Origin: Symbiodinium microadriaticum
Lineage: Eukaryota; Sar; Dinophyceae; Suessiales; Symbiodiniaceae
Assembly: GCA_001939145.1 (NCBI GenBank)
Contig: LSRX01000518.1
Span: forward strand, 18,770-82,769
Length of the DNA: 64,000 nt
Direction of reading: 5' to 3'
Shown here: positions 31,691-42,838 of the stretch, in pieces
Layout: the number at the start of each line of letters is the position of its first letter
Position numbering within the stretch: the first letter of the stretch is position 1
Translations under genes and position numbers: made by a program
Notes under the pieces: generated by a model
The model's input: only the letters and a program-made list of their open reading frames with translations
Database searches by the model: none
Told to the model about the DNA's origin: nothing

Positions 31691-33010
31691 AAGTAAAGTT
31701 TCAGGTTGCTCGCCATCTTGGGGCCTTGGAGAATGCTGAGCTCCAGGCACGAGGCTTGTTTCGCACCGTCTACTCGTATTAAGATCAAGCTGCCGTGGAT
31801 TGGCAGTTGTCCGTTGGATGATATTACATAAAACAAAAGATGAAAGCAGTAGATAAAATGGGCAAGTACAGATGAAATGACTGAATGTATATATATATAT
31901 ATATACACACACACACGTGGAACTATACAGAGTGTGATATTTCCACCAGTTGCACCACCTTCTACATCCGAGGTGAGCCTTGCCTATGCTGCAGCGTCCC
32001 TCTATTTCTGCCATCTCCTGTCACAAGGAATGTGGCTCTTGCGGTTTAGGGTTTAGGGCTTAGGGTAGTTCACCCTTGAATTCCGGCTGCACTCCCTTCC
32101 AGGAGTGGACCCAAGTGACCATCCAATACGGCAGGAGCTTTGGTGAAGGTATCAAAGCCGTGTCTCACTGCAAACAGCCTGTGACAGGAGCTGGATCGGA
32201 TTCAGCTCTACTTCAAGAAGGTCCGAGCGACAGCAGACGAGGCATCGTGGCACCCCGTGTCAAATCCTGCCCTCATGTCAGTGAAAGTGCTCAAGGCAGC
32301 CGAGAAGGAAGCTTCCCGCGACCGAATTAGAGTTGATGTCGATGTTGGGGCCTTACAGCCGCATTTGTGCTTTGCAGCTTACCGTCAAAAGTAAAGCTAT
32401 CTTAGCGCGTATCAGCATGCAACTGTCCGCTGCAGTCGCTAGATATTGCTATGTGTCTGACGAGATGTCTTGGCACGATGTCCATGTTGACCGCAGCATT
32501 GCAACGATTGGAAAGCATGTCTCTGAATTTGATAAGCGATGCAATGTGACACCGAGGCTGCTAAGCGAATTGTTCATCATTTTGCACATGCTGCAGAGGC
32601 CATGGGGCATCAGGGGTTTCATCGGAGGGGTCCAAACCAGGAATATTGTGGCCACAGCTGCTTCGCATGGGCAGGCGTCGGTCCAGCGTCGCGTCGAGGC
32701 CGTGAAGTTTCCGCTGTTCTAGGTCTCCCACATTTCTTTCAGTGGTCCTTCTCGGATCTGGCAACCCTTGAGCTTGGTGCATCGAGGCGGCTGCCAGTGC
32801 TGAGGCAAGGCCGGCAGCCTCCAGCGAGGCAGCGGGTGGAGCCGACCTCCCTGCGGAAACTCATATCCTCGTGCCTGAGAGCATCCGGGACTTCGAGCTT
32901 CGGTGGGCGTGCTGCAGGAGGTGAAGCCGCCGATCAAGAGAGCCGTGCGCAAAAAGATCAAGGGCAAGGCCGACACAGATAAAGAGACTAAGGAGGCTTG
33001 GCATCCTGCC
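31691..33010 (+). CDS. Unidentified multi-exon gene (candidate exons)
   Basis: Several short frames with protein-like composition are bounded by plausible splice sites. They are about 31691-31745 (LHEVKFQVARHLGALENAEL), 32188-32328 (start ACAG/GAG; ELDRIQLYFKKVRATADEAS, then LMSVKVLKAAEKEASRDRI), a helical frame near 32540-32640 (DTEAAKRIVHHFAHAAEAMG) and about 32903-33030 (VLQEVKPPIKRAVRKKIKGK, basic). They are mostly helical and charged. I do not recognise a family and cannot be sure they belong to one transcript. A TTTAGGG motif at 32043-32070 sits in a presumed intron, as in other genes here. Confidence 0.35.
31885..31920. repeat. (TA)n(CA)n microsatellite
   Basis: TATATATA followed by ACACACAC within a presumed intron. 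Confidence 0.8.
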
Positions 33011-33095
33011 AAGAGAACTCAGAGCACCAGCGGTTTCTCCTGTTCAGTTCTGCACTTCTGTGTTTTGCACTGCCTCCGGCTCCTACGGGGTCCTA

Positions 33096-33440
33096 CGGCG
33101 ACGACGACGACGACGACGACTACTATCACTGCCGCTACAGCACTAGAAGTCCTAGTCCTGTCGCTATTGTCACCACGGGCATGTTTAGCCAGGCGTATGT
33201 CATGTTGAGTCAGAATCGCAAGAACAATTATCACCACAACCGGTACGAGCCAGACGTGATGATGTCGACGACGACGTGAATGACAGCCACCGCAAGGATG
33301 ATGATTACAAGGGTGACGCAGATTTCAATGTTGTTGCTGATGCCGTCCATGATGATGGTTGTCATAGTGACTCTGGTGTAGCTCGTGGTGGTGCTGTTGA
33401 TTCACTGATGATGATGGTGATGATAATGATGTCCCATACT
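33096..33440 (+). repeat. Scattered GAC/GAT triplet repeats
   Basis: A GACGACGACGAC-ACTACT tract at about 33098-33126, then GATGATG-rich sequence at 33255-33440. No coding support. Confidence 0.6.
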
Positions 33441-35395
33441 GAAAGCATCATGTTGACCATTGTTGTCACGACGATTCGTTGAATAGCCATCCATTTTTAT
33501 GTGCTGATTTATGCAGCATACTTGATCGGCAGCTGGATGCCAGGCTCCTCCTTGAAGCCGCAGCACAGTGCCCTGAGCCGACTTCTGATCGTCGGCCATT
33601 GGAGTGCATCAGCGAAGTTCATGTCAAATGTGCTCACATGCATTATGATAATGATCATAGCAGCTGCCGCCTTGATGGTAGGGGACTCATGAAGTTCTTG
33701 AGAGTTGCATGCTCACATGTAGCCCGTGCCGGTCTCACTTGATGTTGATATGCAGGCATTGAAGGAAGCGTGCAGGGAAGCTCGGGTTTCGCTTGTTCTT
33801 GGACTTGCAAAGTTGATTCCTTGGTGCCGTGCTCGGCCATGCGACTCATCCCACGGCCTGGCTCCAGCTGTCGTCAGTCAGCCACCATGGCCACAGCTGC
33901 GATGGCTCTGCCGCCCTCTCATGCCTATCCGGCAAGGAGGATCCTATTTCGGGATTGTTGGCTGGCTGGGGATAATTTCGGAACTGTTTGCACGAACCGA
34001 GTTTAGAAAACAACATGCGGGCACTCGTCCCACCCACTATCTGAGCTTGAGCCCTCTCTGGGCAGGATCGTCGTCGATAGCCAGCCACGCCCTTTCCCCA
34101 GCTCCCAGCTGATCAAAGTTCGCGACAGCTCTTTGCTTCGTACGCAGCCCCTCTTGAGCATCAGGGTGTTCGGCCTCGTGTTGCAAAGTCGACTCAGGCT
34201 GAAAGCGGTTCTACATTCTAGATTCTAGTGCATTCATTCCGCTTAAGGAGAGCCCTTGTAGCATCCCCTTCCAACAGATTGCCGACTCGCAGAGCCCGAG
34301 GTGTCACGAGCGGAGCATCTTATGTGGTCGGGTCTGCATGCAGGCAGGGGATTCGACTGAGGAAGATCACAGGAAGATCGATTCAACTGTTGTGTCAGTC
34401 GCATCTGTTCTGCATCCCAGAGCCAGAAGAGGGAACGACAGTCAGTGAAACCTTGGTCGAAACAAGCTCATAGATCAACATCATGGCGCATGTGGCCGGA
34501 AGCCGACGATGACCACTCCTCGAGACGATGCATCTTCGCAAGGACTGCCGCAGCTGCCTTGCCGGCTGAGAGGCAAAGACCCCCTCTTGTTGATGGAGCT
34601 AGCGCCAAGCTTCACTTAGGGTTAAGGCTTGAGGTACCGGGTGTGACTCGTTTCGATAGCCGGTCTGCCTTGGCAGCAGGTCACTCTCGAGCGTGGCTGC
34701 AGACAACGGCAGGCATCGGCGTCAGCTAGTGTTCCTTGCGGTCAACAGAAGAACAACAAGTTTTGCTGTGGATGCGTAGCTGATCGTGCAGGCCTGCTGC
34801 CACCGTTCTCAACGAAAGCCACAGGCCCACCTGACCCTGCGAAATCGTTTCAGCTCGAAAACATTCGTCGGATTCATTTCGCAAGATGGCATGGATGCTG
34901 CAGGCTGCTGGCTACACCGTCGGTAGGGAGCAGGTTCCACTCTTCTGCCATGGTCTGATTCTTGGGATCCCATGTGTTTTTGTAGGCCACCTGCCGAGCC
35001 GAACAATGCCGCCAGGCCATGTTGTGCTCAACTTTCTTCATTCGACGCGATTATCAAGTATTATTGCCACGATGCATTACTCCAGCTGGTCTGACCGTGA
35101 TCGGATAATCTCTGACTTACGCAATTCCTTGGATGCTCTTGAACAGACCGACCGGTTCTGCCCTGTGTCCAATGCCTGTCCCTGAGTGCAGGGAAGCTTC
35201 TTCAAAAAGCAGGAGCCTGAGCTCCTGGCAACACGAACTTCGAAGGGCAGTGCCGTGGTTTAATAAGCGATGCATGATCTTAGAGCGGAGCTTGCGAGGT
35301 TCATACCCCCGCGTGTCCTATCATTCGTCCACGCATGGTCAATGGATCAATGCAAGAGTTGCGCCCTCAGCGTGATCACGCAGTGTGCAAGACCT
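33441..35395 (+). other. Possible exons, no assignable gene
   Basis: Protein-like frames occur at about 33501-33692 (two hydrophobic stretches, TCIMIMIIAAAALMVG the stronger), 33753-33830 (ALKEACREARVSLVLGLAK after a good acceptor TATGCAG) and 34886-35185 (MAWMLQAAGYTVGREQVPLF, then WSDRDRIISDLRNSLDAL). They may belong to one or more spliced genes on the + strand. None was recognised and intervening sequence shows no motif. Confidence 0.25.
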
Positions 35396-35397
35396 CG

Positions 35398-35512
35398 CTA
35401 AACCCGAAAACCCTAAACCCCAAGCCCCAAGCCCCTAAACCCTAAAAACCCTAAACCCTAAGGCCCTAAACCCGAAGCTCCTAATCAAGCCCTAAGCCCT
35501 GAACCCTAAGCC
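35398..35512 (+). repeat. CCCTAAA telomere-like array
   Basis: About fifteen degenerate CCCTAAA/CCCCAAG/CCCTAAG units in tandem. This is the C-strand form of a TTTAGGG telomeric repeat. Confidence 0.85.
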
Positions 35513-35596
35513 TGGAGGGTTCTGACGTTGAGGTGGTCGCGGCCGATCCGCAAAAAGGGGCTGTGCAGATAGACAAGAAGCCAGGCCTGGCAGACA

Positions 35597-35722
35597 TGGG
35601 TTTAGGGTTTAGGGTTTATAGGGTTTAGGGTTCAAGGTTTAGGGTTTAGGGCTTAGGGCTTCAGGGTTTAGGGTTTAGTGTGTATACGGTTTAGGGTTTA
35701 TAAGGTTTAGGTTATTAGAAAT
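35597..35722 (+). repeat. TTTAGGG telomere-like array
   Basis: Tandem degenerate GGGTTTA units in the G-strand orientation, about 85 bases downstream of the CCCTAAA array, so the two arrays are inverted relative to each other. Confidence 0.85.
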
Positions 35723-36140
35723 ATTGCTCATTACCCTTGTGATTATAGTCACGATAATACTATCAGCAACAATGCTAACATCAATGATTGTAACTAAAAT
35801 TAGTCTTGTTATTGTTACTAGGCTTATGTTTAGACTGGTTGTTATTATTATACTGATGATTACAAAATACGATAATAGTAACATAATAAAGACACTAATT
35901 ATCATCATACTGCGGTAGGACGAAAGTTCGTCGCACTGTGTATGTCGCTCTTGCACAGGGTGCAAAGCCCTTTTCCCCTTAGACTCCTGCACCAAGTCCT
36001 CCGTCCGGAACATTATAGTAGCATAATTTTATTCCAGGGGATTCATTCCTCCGCTAGCCAGGCCACGTAAAATGCACTTCTAAGTACTCCGCGTCCTCCA
36101 CAAGATCGTGTAGCCAAGTGCGACGAGACTTTAATCCTGG
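35723..36140. other. AT-rich spacer, no gene
   Basis: AT-rich with ATTATAGT/ATAATAC-type words. Open frames are Ile-rich artefacts of composition. Confidence 0.5.
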
Positions 36141-36145
36141 TGATG

Positions 36146-36955
36146 CTTCCGGAAAGGCATTTCCGACTGAAAATCTGTCTCTACAGACCCCTGATGGCTA
36201 AGCAAGGCTGTCTCTACAGACCCATGATGGCTAAGCAAGGCAGCAAACTTGGTCGACTATCGGTCCCCAGATTCACGCTGCTCCCGGAAAGGCATTTCCG
36301 ACTGAAAATCTGTCTCTACAGACCCCTGATGGCTAAGCAAGGCTGTCTCTGCAGACCCATGATGGCTAAGCAAGGCAGCAAACTTGGTCGACTATCGGTC
36401 CCCAGATTCACGCTGCTCCCGGAAAGGCATTTCCGACTGAAAATCTGTCTCTACAGACCCCTGATGGCTAAGCAAGGCTGTCTCTGCAGACCCATGATGG
36501 CTAAGCAAGGCAGCAAACTTGGTCGACTATCGGTCCCCAGATTCACGCTGCTCCCGGAAAGGCATTTCCGACTGAAAATCTGTCTCTACAGACCCCTGAT
36601 GGCTAAGCAAGGCTGTCTCTGCAGACCCATGATGGCTAAGCAAGGCAGCAAACTTGGTCGACTATCGGTCCCCAGATTCACGCTGCTCCCGGAAAGGCAT
36701 TTCCGACTGAAAATCTGTCTCTACAGACCCCTGATGGCTAAGCAAGGCTGTCTCTGCAGACCCATGATGGCTAAGCAAGGCAGCAAACTTGGTCGACTAT
36801 CGGTCCCCAGATTCACGCTGCTCCCGGAAAGGCATTTCCGACTGAAAATCTGTCTCTACAGACCCCTGATGGCTAAGCAAGGCTGTCTCTACAGACCCAT
36901 GATGGCTAAGCAAGGCAGCAAACGTGGTCGACTATCGGTCCCCAGATTCACGCTG
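36146..36955 (+). repeat. Six tandem copies of a 135-bp unit
   Basis: The unit is 135 bp and repeats six times almost perfectly. Inside each unit a 33-bp segment (starting TGTCTCTACAGACCCCTGAT) is itself repeated in slightly changed form, so the repeat is nested. Each unit contains CGGAAAGGCATTTCCG, a perfect 6-bp hairpin with a 4-base loop. Copies 1 and 6 have CTACAGACCCATG where copies 2-5 have CTGCAGACCCATG, and only copy 6 has AAACGTGG instead of AAACTTGG. Because 135 is a multiple of three, one + frame stays open throughout (272 codons, Arg/Lys-rich), but this alone is weak evidence of coding. Confidence 0.95.
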
Positions 36956-37265
36956 TAGTTATAGTACAATCATAATTGATAGTTTTCTTTTTCTTACAAT
37001 GTATTATAACATGCCGCATCAGACTACTACAATATTCCATACCATACTGTAGTCTGTGCTGTAGTATACATTGAAACATCATCATAAACTATGATGTACT
37101 TTTAGGTACGATAAGGTATTATGAGTACTGTAATGTACTGTACTGCAGTGTACTATAGAATGCCATGGTCTACCACAGTGTACAACAGTACACTAGAATA
37201 TACTCTACAAACTATAATATACTATAACTTACTTTAACATATTATGATATACTAAAGGATATACC
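36956..37265. other. AT-rich spacer rich in TACT/GTACT words
   Basis: Repeated short TACAGTGTACTATAG-like words without clear period. No gene. Confidence 0.5.
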
Positions 37266-39079
37266 ATCCCGGCATCTCGGCTCTGGTGACTTGCATTGCA
37301 GTGCATGCAAAGCATTGGTATCCCGCAAGGACGGTCGTTACGCACTCGCTTGCGCACAGGAATATGGATCTCGGCTGAGGACTCCCGATTAAGGACCGGC
37401 TGTGGTGTCGTGTGCGTGTGCGTGTGTGTGAAGGATAGGGAGGTGAGATGTACATGTATAACACTGCATACGACCAGGATTGGCCACGGTGCGGCTGTGC
37501 AGCAAGCTGCCATGGACAAGGCTAAAATGGCTCGATCTCAGGAGTATCAACAGGGTTGGTGCAACTGAACGAAATGAGCATGGAGTCGATGTTGGTGATG
37601 CAAGCATGCTGACAGACAGCAATAAGTTTCATTACTGAGGCTCAACATGAGCTGCAACCCCCGGATCAGGCGCGCGTCGTTACCCTACCGGTGCCAAGCG
37701 TGTCGGTGCAGAGCACGGAGCCTCTGAAGGAGGCGCAGCCATGATCCTTTTTTGGAGCAAAAAACCCAGCTGGCTCCGAAAATTGTGCGCTTCTGGAGGT
37801 GTCGGTGCCCAGCACCAACGGCGTCTCCTTGAAGGCAGCTCAGGAAACGGCCGCATCTGCTCAGGCCAGAGGTCAGCAGAGGTCCCTAGGACAGCGGGGA
37901 TGAATTCGAGGCCGTGAGATTCCCAGCCCCTCGGATTCTGGGCGTGAATGGCATCAAGCAAGAGAACGCCTCTGTGCTCCTGCGTGAGGCAGAGCAGGAT
38001 GCGGGCTGTGGCTCGAAGTCTTACATGCAGAGAACAATTGGATGCTGTTTCGCTCGTGAATGTGTCTGTGCGCAGGAGGTTTCCAGGCATCAGCCTCTTC
38101 AGCCCAGAGGCACGGCACAGCGCTGACATCTTCCGTGTGCTCGCAAGCCATTGCAGGTGCCCCTGATACCACCGGCGGAGAGGCGCCCAAGGTGATCGGA
38201 GGACTTGCCGACGGCCACTGCCCCTCCACGCCCGGGCCACAGCTTGACGCTACCTTCGGATGCCTTCGGCGTCTGCGAGTCGCCTTTGGTGAGCCAGGTC
38301 CTCTTCACCACGCAAGTCTTCGAAAGAGAAGCCCTCACCGCAGCGTGTTGGGGCCCAAATGCAGGAACTCCTGCAGCTTTTGCCGGGAGATCTTTGCAGT
38401 AAATTTCTGCACCAATCCCAGGCTCGGATCATCGTGGACACTCCTGCCCCGGAGGATATCTTGAGAACGGCTAAAGTACACGGTTCACAACTCGAAGACA
38501 TGAGCACCATGAGGGCTTGCGAGACTTAGAAGAGCGAGCAAGATAAGACAGGATCCCGCCAGTCCAGAGCGAACGCCTCAGGCCGGTCAACCGTCTTGTG
38601 TTCTGATTTGTAGGGTAGGTGGGCACACATGGGCTGCTGTGCTCTACCCTACTGTCCACGTCCTTTCCCACCACGTTTTGAGTGTCACTGCGTTGAAGTG
38701 TTGGTTGTTGCATGCCCGCCAGGGCAAATCCTGGTTCAAATGCCCTGAGTGTGGCACTATGGTGGAGAGCATTGAGGAGGCGAGTCCATGTCTTGTATGT
38801 TGGTTCTTGTCGTGTTCCATCAGTGGGAGTGAGCTTGTGCTCATCTTCGAGCTTCACTACTTGCTGCTCCTGTAGTGCTGCCGCAACTGATTTCGGCTTA
38901 CCGCAATTATCGAGGTAATGTCAAGAGTCATCCGGTGGCTGACATAAGAAAGCCGCCCTTTGGCTGTGTTTGTTGTGTGCAGGCAGTCGTCCACTGTGAA
39001 GCGGCAACAAGCCCAACCAAAGGCCTTCAGTGAATGTGGCAGCAGCTTGAAGAAGCCGTATCCTGTCCTCATTCCTTAG
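37266..39079 (+). other. No assignable gene; a few protein-like + frames
   Basis: Possible exons include about 37680-37745 (VTLPVPSVSVQSTEPLKEAQ), 37797-37880 (VSVPSTNGVSLKAAQETAA, resembling the first) and about 38730-38790 (SWFKCPECGTMVESIEEA, one Cys pair). The first two share a V-S-V-x-S-T core and may be diverged repeats. A minus-strand frame of 186 codons at 38240-37680 overlaps them and is Arg-rich; I regard it as a shadow. No family recognised. Confidence 0.25.
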
Positions 39080-41001
39080 TTGAAGGCGCCTGACTGTGAT
39101 CAAGCCATTCGGGATCCCAGCCTGCAGGTGGACCTGGGCAGGACGCTGAAGCTCCGGAGAATGGTTTGTCAGGCCCCTGTACTTTGTGCGACATGTTCCA
39201 CCTATGAGCTATTTCCAATGTCACATAAGCATCCTCCACGCATATGTAACGAGAGCGTCGCGAAGTCCGGAGATGATCCTAGTCAGGGACATTGTGCTCC
39301 TGCGCAGGCCTGCCCAAAGGGGAACCTGTAGCCTACGATGAGCTGCTCGGACGCAACACTTTGGCGACGTTTGCTCCTGATTTCGTTCTGCTTTCGCAGT
39401 CCTTGGGATCTTATCTCAGGCTTGGTCGGCCTTTGATCATGAGGGTCAAGGATCCGGAGACCAGCCAGAATCGAACCCTGGCCATGGCCTCGGCAAGCTA
39501 CGCGAGCAGGCTGAGAAGCCATCAGTCTTTGCTTTGAAGGTGAGGCAAGACACTGGAGCCTACAGGGCCTTCGATGACGAAGATGTCGACACCCTGCTGA
39601 ACTCCGTGACAGACGACGTTTCCAAGTCCGCGCCTGCGGTAAGAGCTTCGAGGATTGAGGCTTATGCCGGCAAGTGCCAGGTATCTCGATGGTCTCTCCA
39701 CGACCGAGCTACGTGGGCTAGTTCACGAGGCCCGGGGCACTTGAACTTGGTAGCTTCTAGCCCTGTGGGCTACGTCTCCCTAGCCTTTGCAGCTGTCATG
39801 CTCGAAGTGTGACAAGTCGAGCTAAATCTGAGAGTAGGTGCAGGGGAGATCGCATTCCTTTCGGAGAATCTGCTCCACTGAGGGTCGAGCTTTCGATGCT
39901 TTCGATGCCACCTTGTGAGGTCGGTCAGCGGTTGCTGGAAAACTCCCAGCTTTATCACAGCCGTCTCTCAGAGCTCGAGAAGCCGAAGCCCCAACAGGGA
40001 AGCAGCGGCTCGGTCTTCTTTTTTCCGCGTTCTGCACTCGCGAGGCTTGGAGAGCAGGCCAACTTCGCGTTTTTCGGGCTTGACTGCGATGCCACCGAAC
40101 GGGATCTAGACAATGCGCCTGGCACTCAAAGGGTGTTTTCTTGTCAGACACGGCTGCAGTCCGATGGTGCATGAGGTACCGCAAACTTGCGAAGAAAATG
40201 CATCCGGATAAGAACGGTGGAACAGAAGAAGCTAAAAAGAGGCCTGCTGCACTGGTACGTAGACCTCGCTGCATTACGGTCTTTTGGGACAGAATAAAAG
40301 TGCCTGCTCTTGGGCCCGCCGGCTGGGAGGTTTCAAGGGATGAAGGAAAGGTACGAAGCATTGAAAAAGCGGCTGGCCGGGGACTGCCTCCAGGAGCGTA
40401 GGATTCGCGTGGGAGCCGAGATTTCGTTGTTGTTCTTTGTCTTCGGAGGACAGCGGTGCGGAGGAGCCCGAAAAAGAGAACGACGAAGGTAGGGTTGGAA
40501 GGCCTTAAGGCTGCCTTTCAATTGAAGCTTGCAGGCGACGATGCAGCTGCCAACAAAGAGAAGGATCAGGAGAAGGCTCCTACCGAAGTGCATCAGCGCA
40601 TCTCCAATGCAAGTGCTGACGGCTGGGGTTGCATCATCAGGAGAAAGGCGATGGCAAGTCTATCGAATACGATCCGGGAGACAAGGAGCCACAGAAACAG
40701 CCATCTGCCTTCCGAATCCAATTTTGGAGCTTGTCGCATCAGGACTCCATGGTCCAAACTGTCTCCAAGATGGCCGGCCAGCTGAAGAATATCGAGATAC
40801 AAATGAGTGTCTTGATGAAGGCCGCAAGTGCCAGTGCCGCAGCTCAAACAACAGAAGAAGAGCGAGAGAAAGAGAAAGAGAGAGACAGCTGCGTTTACAT
40901 GCATGCCTTTCCTAAACCCTAAACCCCGCGCCATCAAGACGACCAGTTGCCGACCTTTCCCTTGCCAGGAGCTTTCACGGGTGAAGTCGCAGGTGCCCTG
41001 A
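39080..41001 (+). CDS. J-domain (DnaJ-like) protein, multi-exon, 5' partial
   Basis: Exons: 39080-39163, 39420-39638, ~39920-40116, 40176-40241, 40330-~40400, an acidic exon ~40449-40490 (SGAEEPEKENDE), 40535-~40605, ~40641-40850 and a terminal one at 40969-41001 (ELSRVKSQVP, TGA). The J domain spans three exons: NFAFFGLDCDATERDLDNA, then YRKLAKKMHPDKNGGTEEA with the invariant HPD, then FQGMKERYEALKKRLAG. J domains stimulate Hsp70 ATPase, so this is a co-chaperone or J-domain fusion. The J domain is central. Upstream exons (TLLNSVTDDVSKSAPA) and the downstream coiled-coil-like tail (MVQTVSKMAGQLKNIEIQMS) are unassigned. Introns 40117-40175 and 40242-40329 begin with GC. The first exon is not identified. 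Confidence 0.68.
40902..40928 (+). repeat. CCTAAACCCTAAACC motif in last J-protein intron
   Basis: Two telomere-like units between the coiled-coil exon and the terminal exon at 40969. Confidence 0.6.
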
Positions 41002-42838
41002 AAGGCAGAGGCCTTGAGGGCTGGAATTCCTGGCAGCTGCAGTGACTCCAGCACATGGTACTTGTGGAATAGCACCAGCACCTTTTGCTTTTTTTTTTGC
41101 GCTGAAGTCACACAGCTTGCCAAGCACATAACGAAATTGACCTAGGTCCTAGGACCGCGGCAAGGGTGGCAATTTCTGCTCACACGCAGCACTGCCGCTC
41201 TGCCGCCTGCAAAACGCAATCCGCAAAGAAAAACAAGAGCTTTCATGTGGCATAAGATTGGAGGTTGTAGAGTCATCGTGGAAGCTGTTGGCTGCTAGCC
41301 GCCATGACTCCAATCTTTCCAAAACAGCCTGGGGGTAGCAGGTGTTGAAGGTGCACAGCATCATTGTTTCGCATGCTTATGGGTAGGCAGGGGAGGTGAC
41401 ATGCTGAATGCAAATGAACCCGTCTGGTCTTCCAGACCGCGACATCTCGTAGTAGCCATGCATGCTCCTCAGTGGTGTGTCACATTTGCATGCCAATGGT
41501 GATCCTTCGCATCAGCATTAGGCAGGATAGTGTTCTACAATGCCGACCGCATTTCTTGTCCATTTTGTAAAGACTGAAGGGGAACTTGGGAACTCCTTGT
41601 GATCACGTGGCATTGCATTGCGTGTAGTTCTCCAACTTGGATCAATGCTTGCTGTGTTCGCCCGTATGGCTTGGTGCTTGGAGGTCTCCACGCACGTCTG
41701 TGCTCTTTATGGTTTGTCGGCTCACCTTTGTTCCCTGCCGCGTCTTCTACCTTCGAAAGCTGGACTTGATCAAACTGGACTGACTTACTTGCACTCCGCT
41801 GGGAGTTGCTGGGCCCTTTTAGACATGTGCAAAAAAGCGATTGCAGGACTCATGCATGCCGGAAGTTGTCCGAGCGTTCTGTGAGTGAAACTTAGCCACT
41901 CTTCCGATTCACCTCGCTAGCTTTCACCTCTGCTTGCACAGATCAAGCTGAAAGGAGACGTTGGTTTGGCTGCATCTAGGCTTCACACATGCGCAAGACG
42001 AACGGTGACTGATGTTAGTGTCTTCATTGGCATCTCTTTGAACACTAGATGGCACCTGATCAGCATGTGTACAGCCCCTTGCCAGCCCCTTGCCGATTTT
42101 AGCATCGATGTTTGAATTTGTAGCAAAGTTGTTATGCTGCAGCACGGTATGCTGTTGTGTCTATGCCTTCGTAATGGCTTCGTAGTGGTCTGTGTGCTTC
42201 TTTGGCAACAAGGAGTGTTTGCCCCTTCCAGCATGCCCAGTTTTCGTACTCGCATGTATCACGATTGCCAAGACGAGTCCAAGGCAAGACTAACACAGGA
42301 GAAGTGGGCGGTAGGCGCCAGCGGTTGTCTCGCCGCGGCTGTTTCTCAATGGTAAGGTATCAGAGTTTCTGGCACAGCAAGTGCCGTAGCTGCACGATTG
42401 ACCTGCATGCATGGATGCAGCCGATGCTGCTGCAGAAGTTGAGTCGCAGTCGCGCACAACCTGGGAGGAGGCAGCAGCCGTCTTCAGGAGTACGGGGCAT
42501 GTCTGCGTAACGCATGCAACAGCGCGGGGCAGTCGTAATCCTCGTGGAGGTCAGATCTGAACTGCCAAAAATTTGTGTGTGATCCGCAGCAGTAACGGGC
42601 TTTCCACAGGACTTTGCCTGGAGGTGGACAAGGCAAGAGAGCATCGTGGACTTTGCTGAAGCAAGATAGTGCTGTGCTCTTTTGCAATCTCGCAGCCATG
42701 TTCCCAGACGCATGGTAGGTATCAAAAACGGTTCAATATCTAACCCGGACAGCAGGCCTTTCCATCCTCGGTCACGATGTCATGGAGGAGCCTGTTTTGT
42801 TGCTTTACCAGCTCTACGGTTCATGGGACGGTGTCCAG
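41002..42838. other. No confident gene; 5' part of the GAMT-like gene may lie here
   Basis: Frames such as 41618-41884 are Leu/Cys-rich and unrecognised. An ATG at 42233 opens MPSFRTRMYHDCQDESKARL, which is protein-like and on the right strand and could be a 5' exon of the methyltransferase at 42839. I cannot demonstrate the splice. Confidence 0.3.

Noticed and set aside
35398..35722. CRISPR-like array or telomere end
   Set aside because: The repeats are degenerate 7-mers in two opposing blocks with no spacers, and ordinary sequence continues on both sides, so this is neither a CRISPR array nor a chromosome end.
36140..36958. 272-codon frame across the 135-bp repeat as a repeat protein gene
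   Set aside because: Because the copies are nearly identical and 135 is divisible by three, one open unit guarantees an open array. That is weak evidence without expression data, so it is listed as a repeat.
40593..41129. 178-codon minus-strand frame
   Set aside because: It covers the J-protein coiled-coil and terminal exons, which have phase-consistent splice sites on the + strand.
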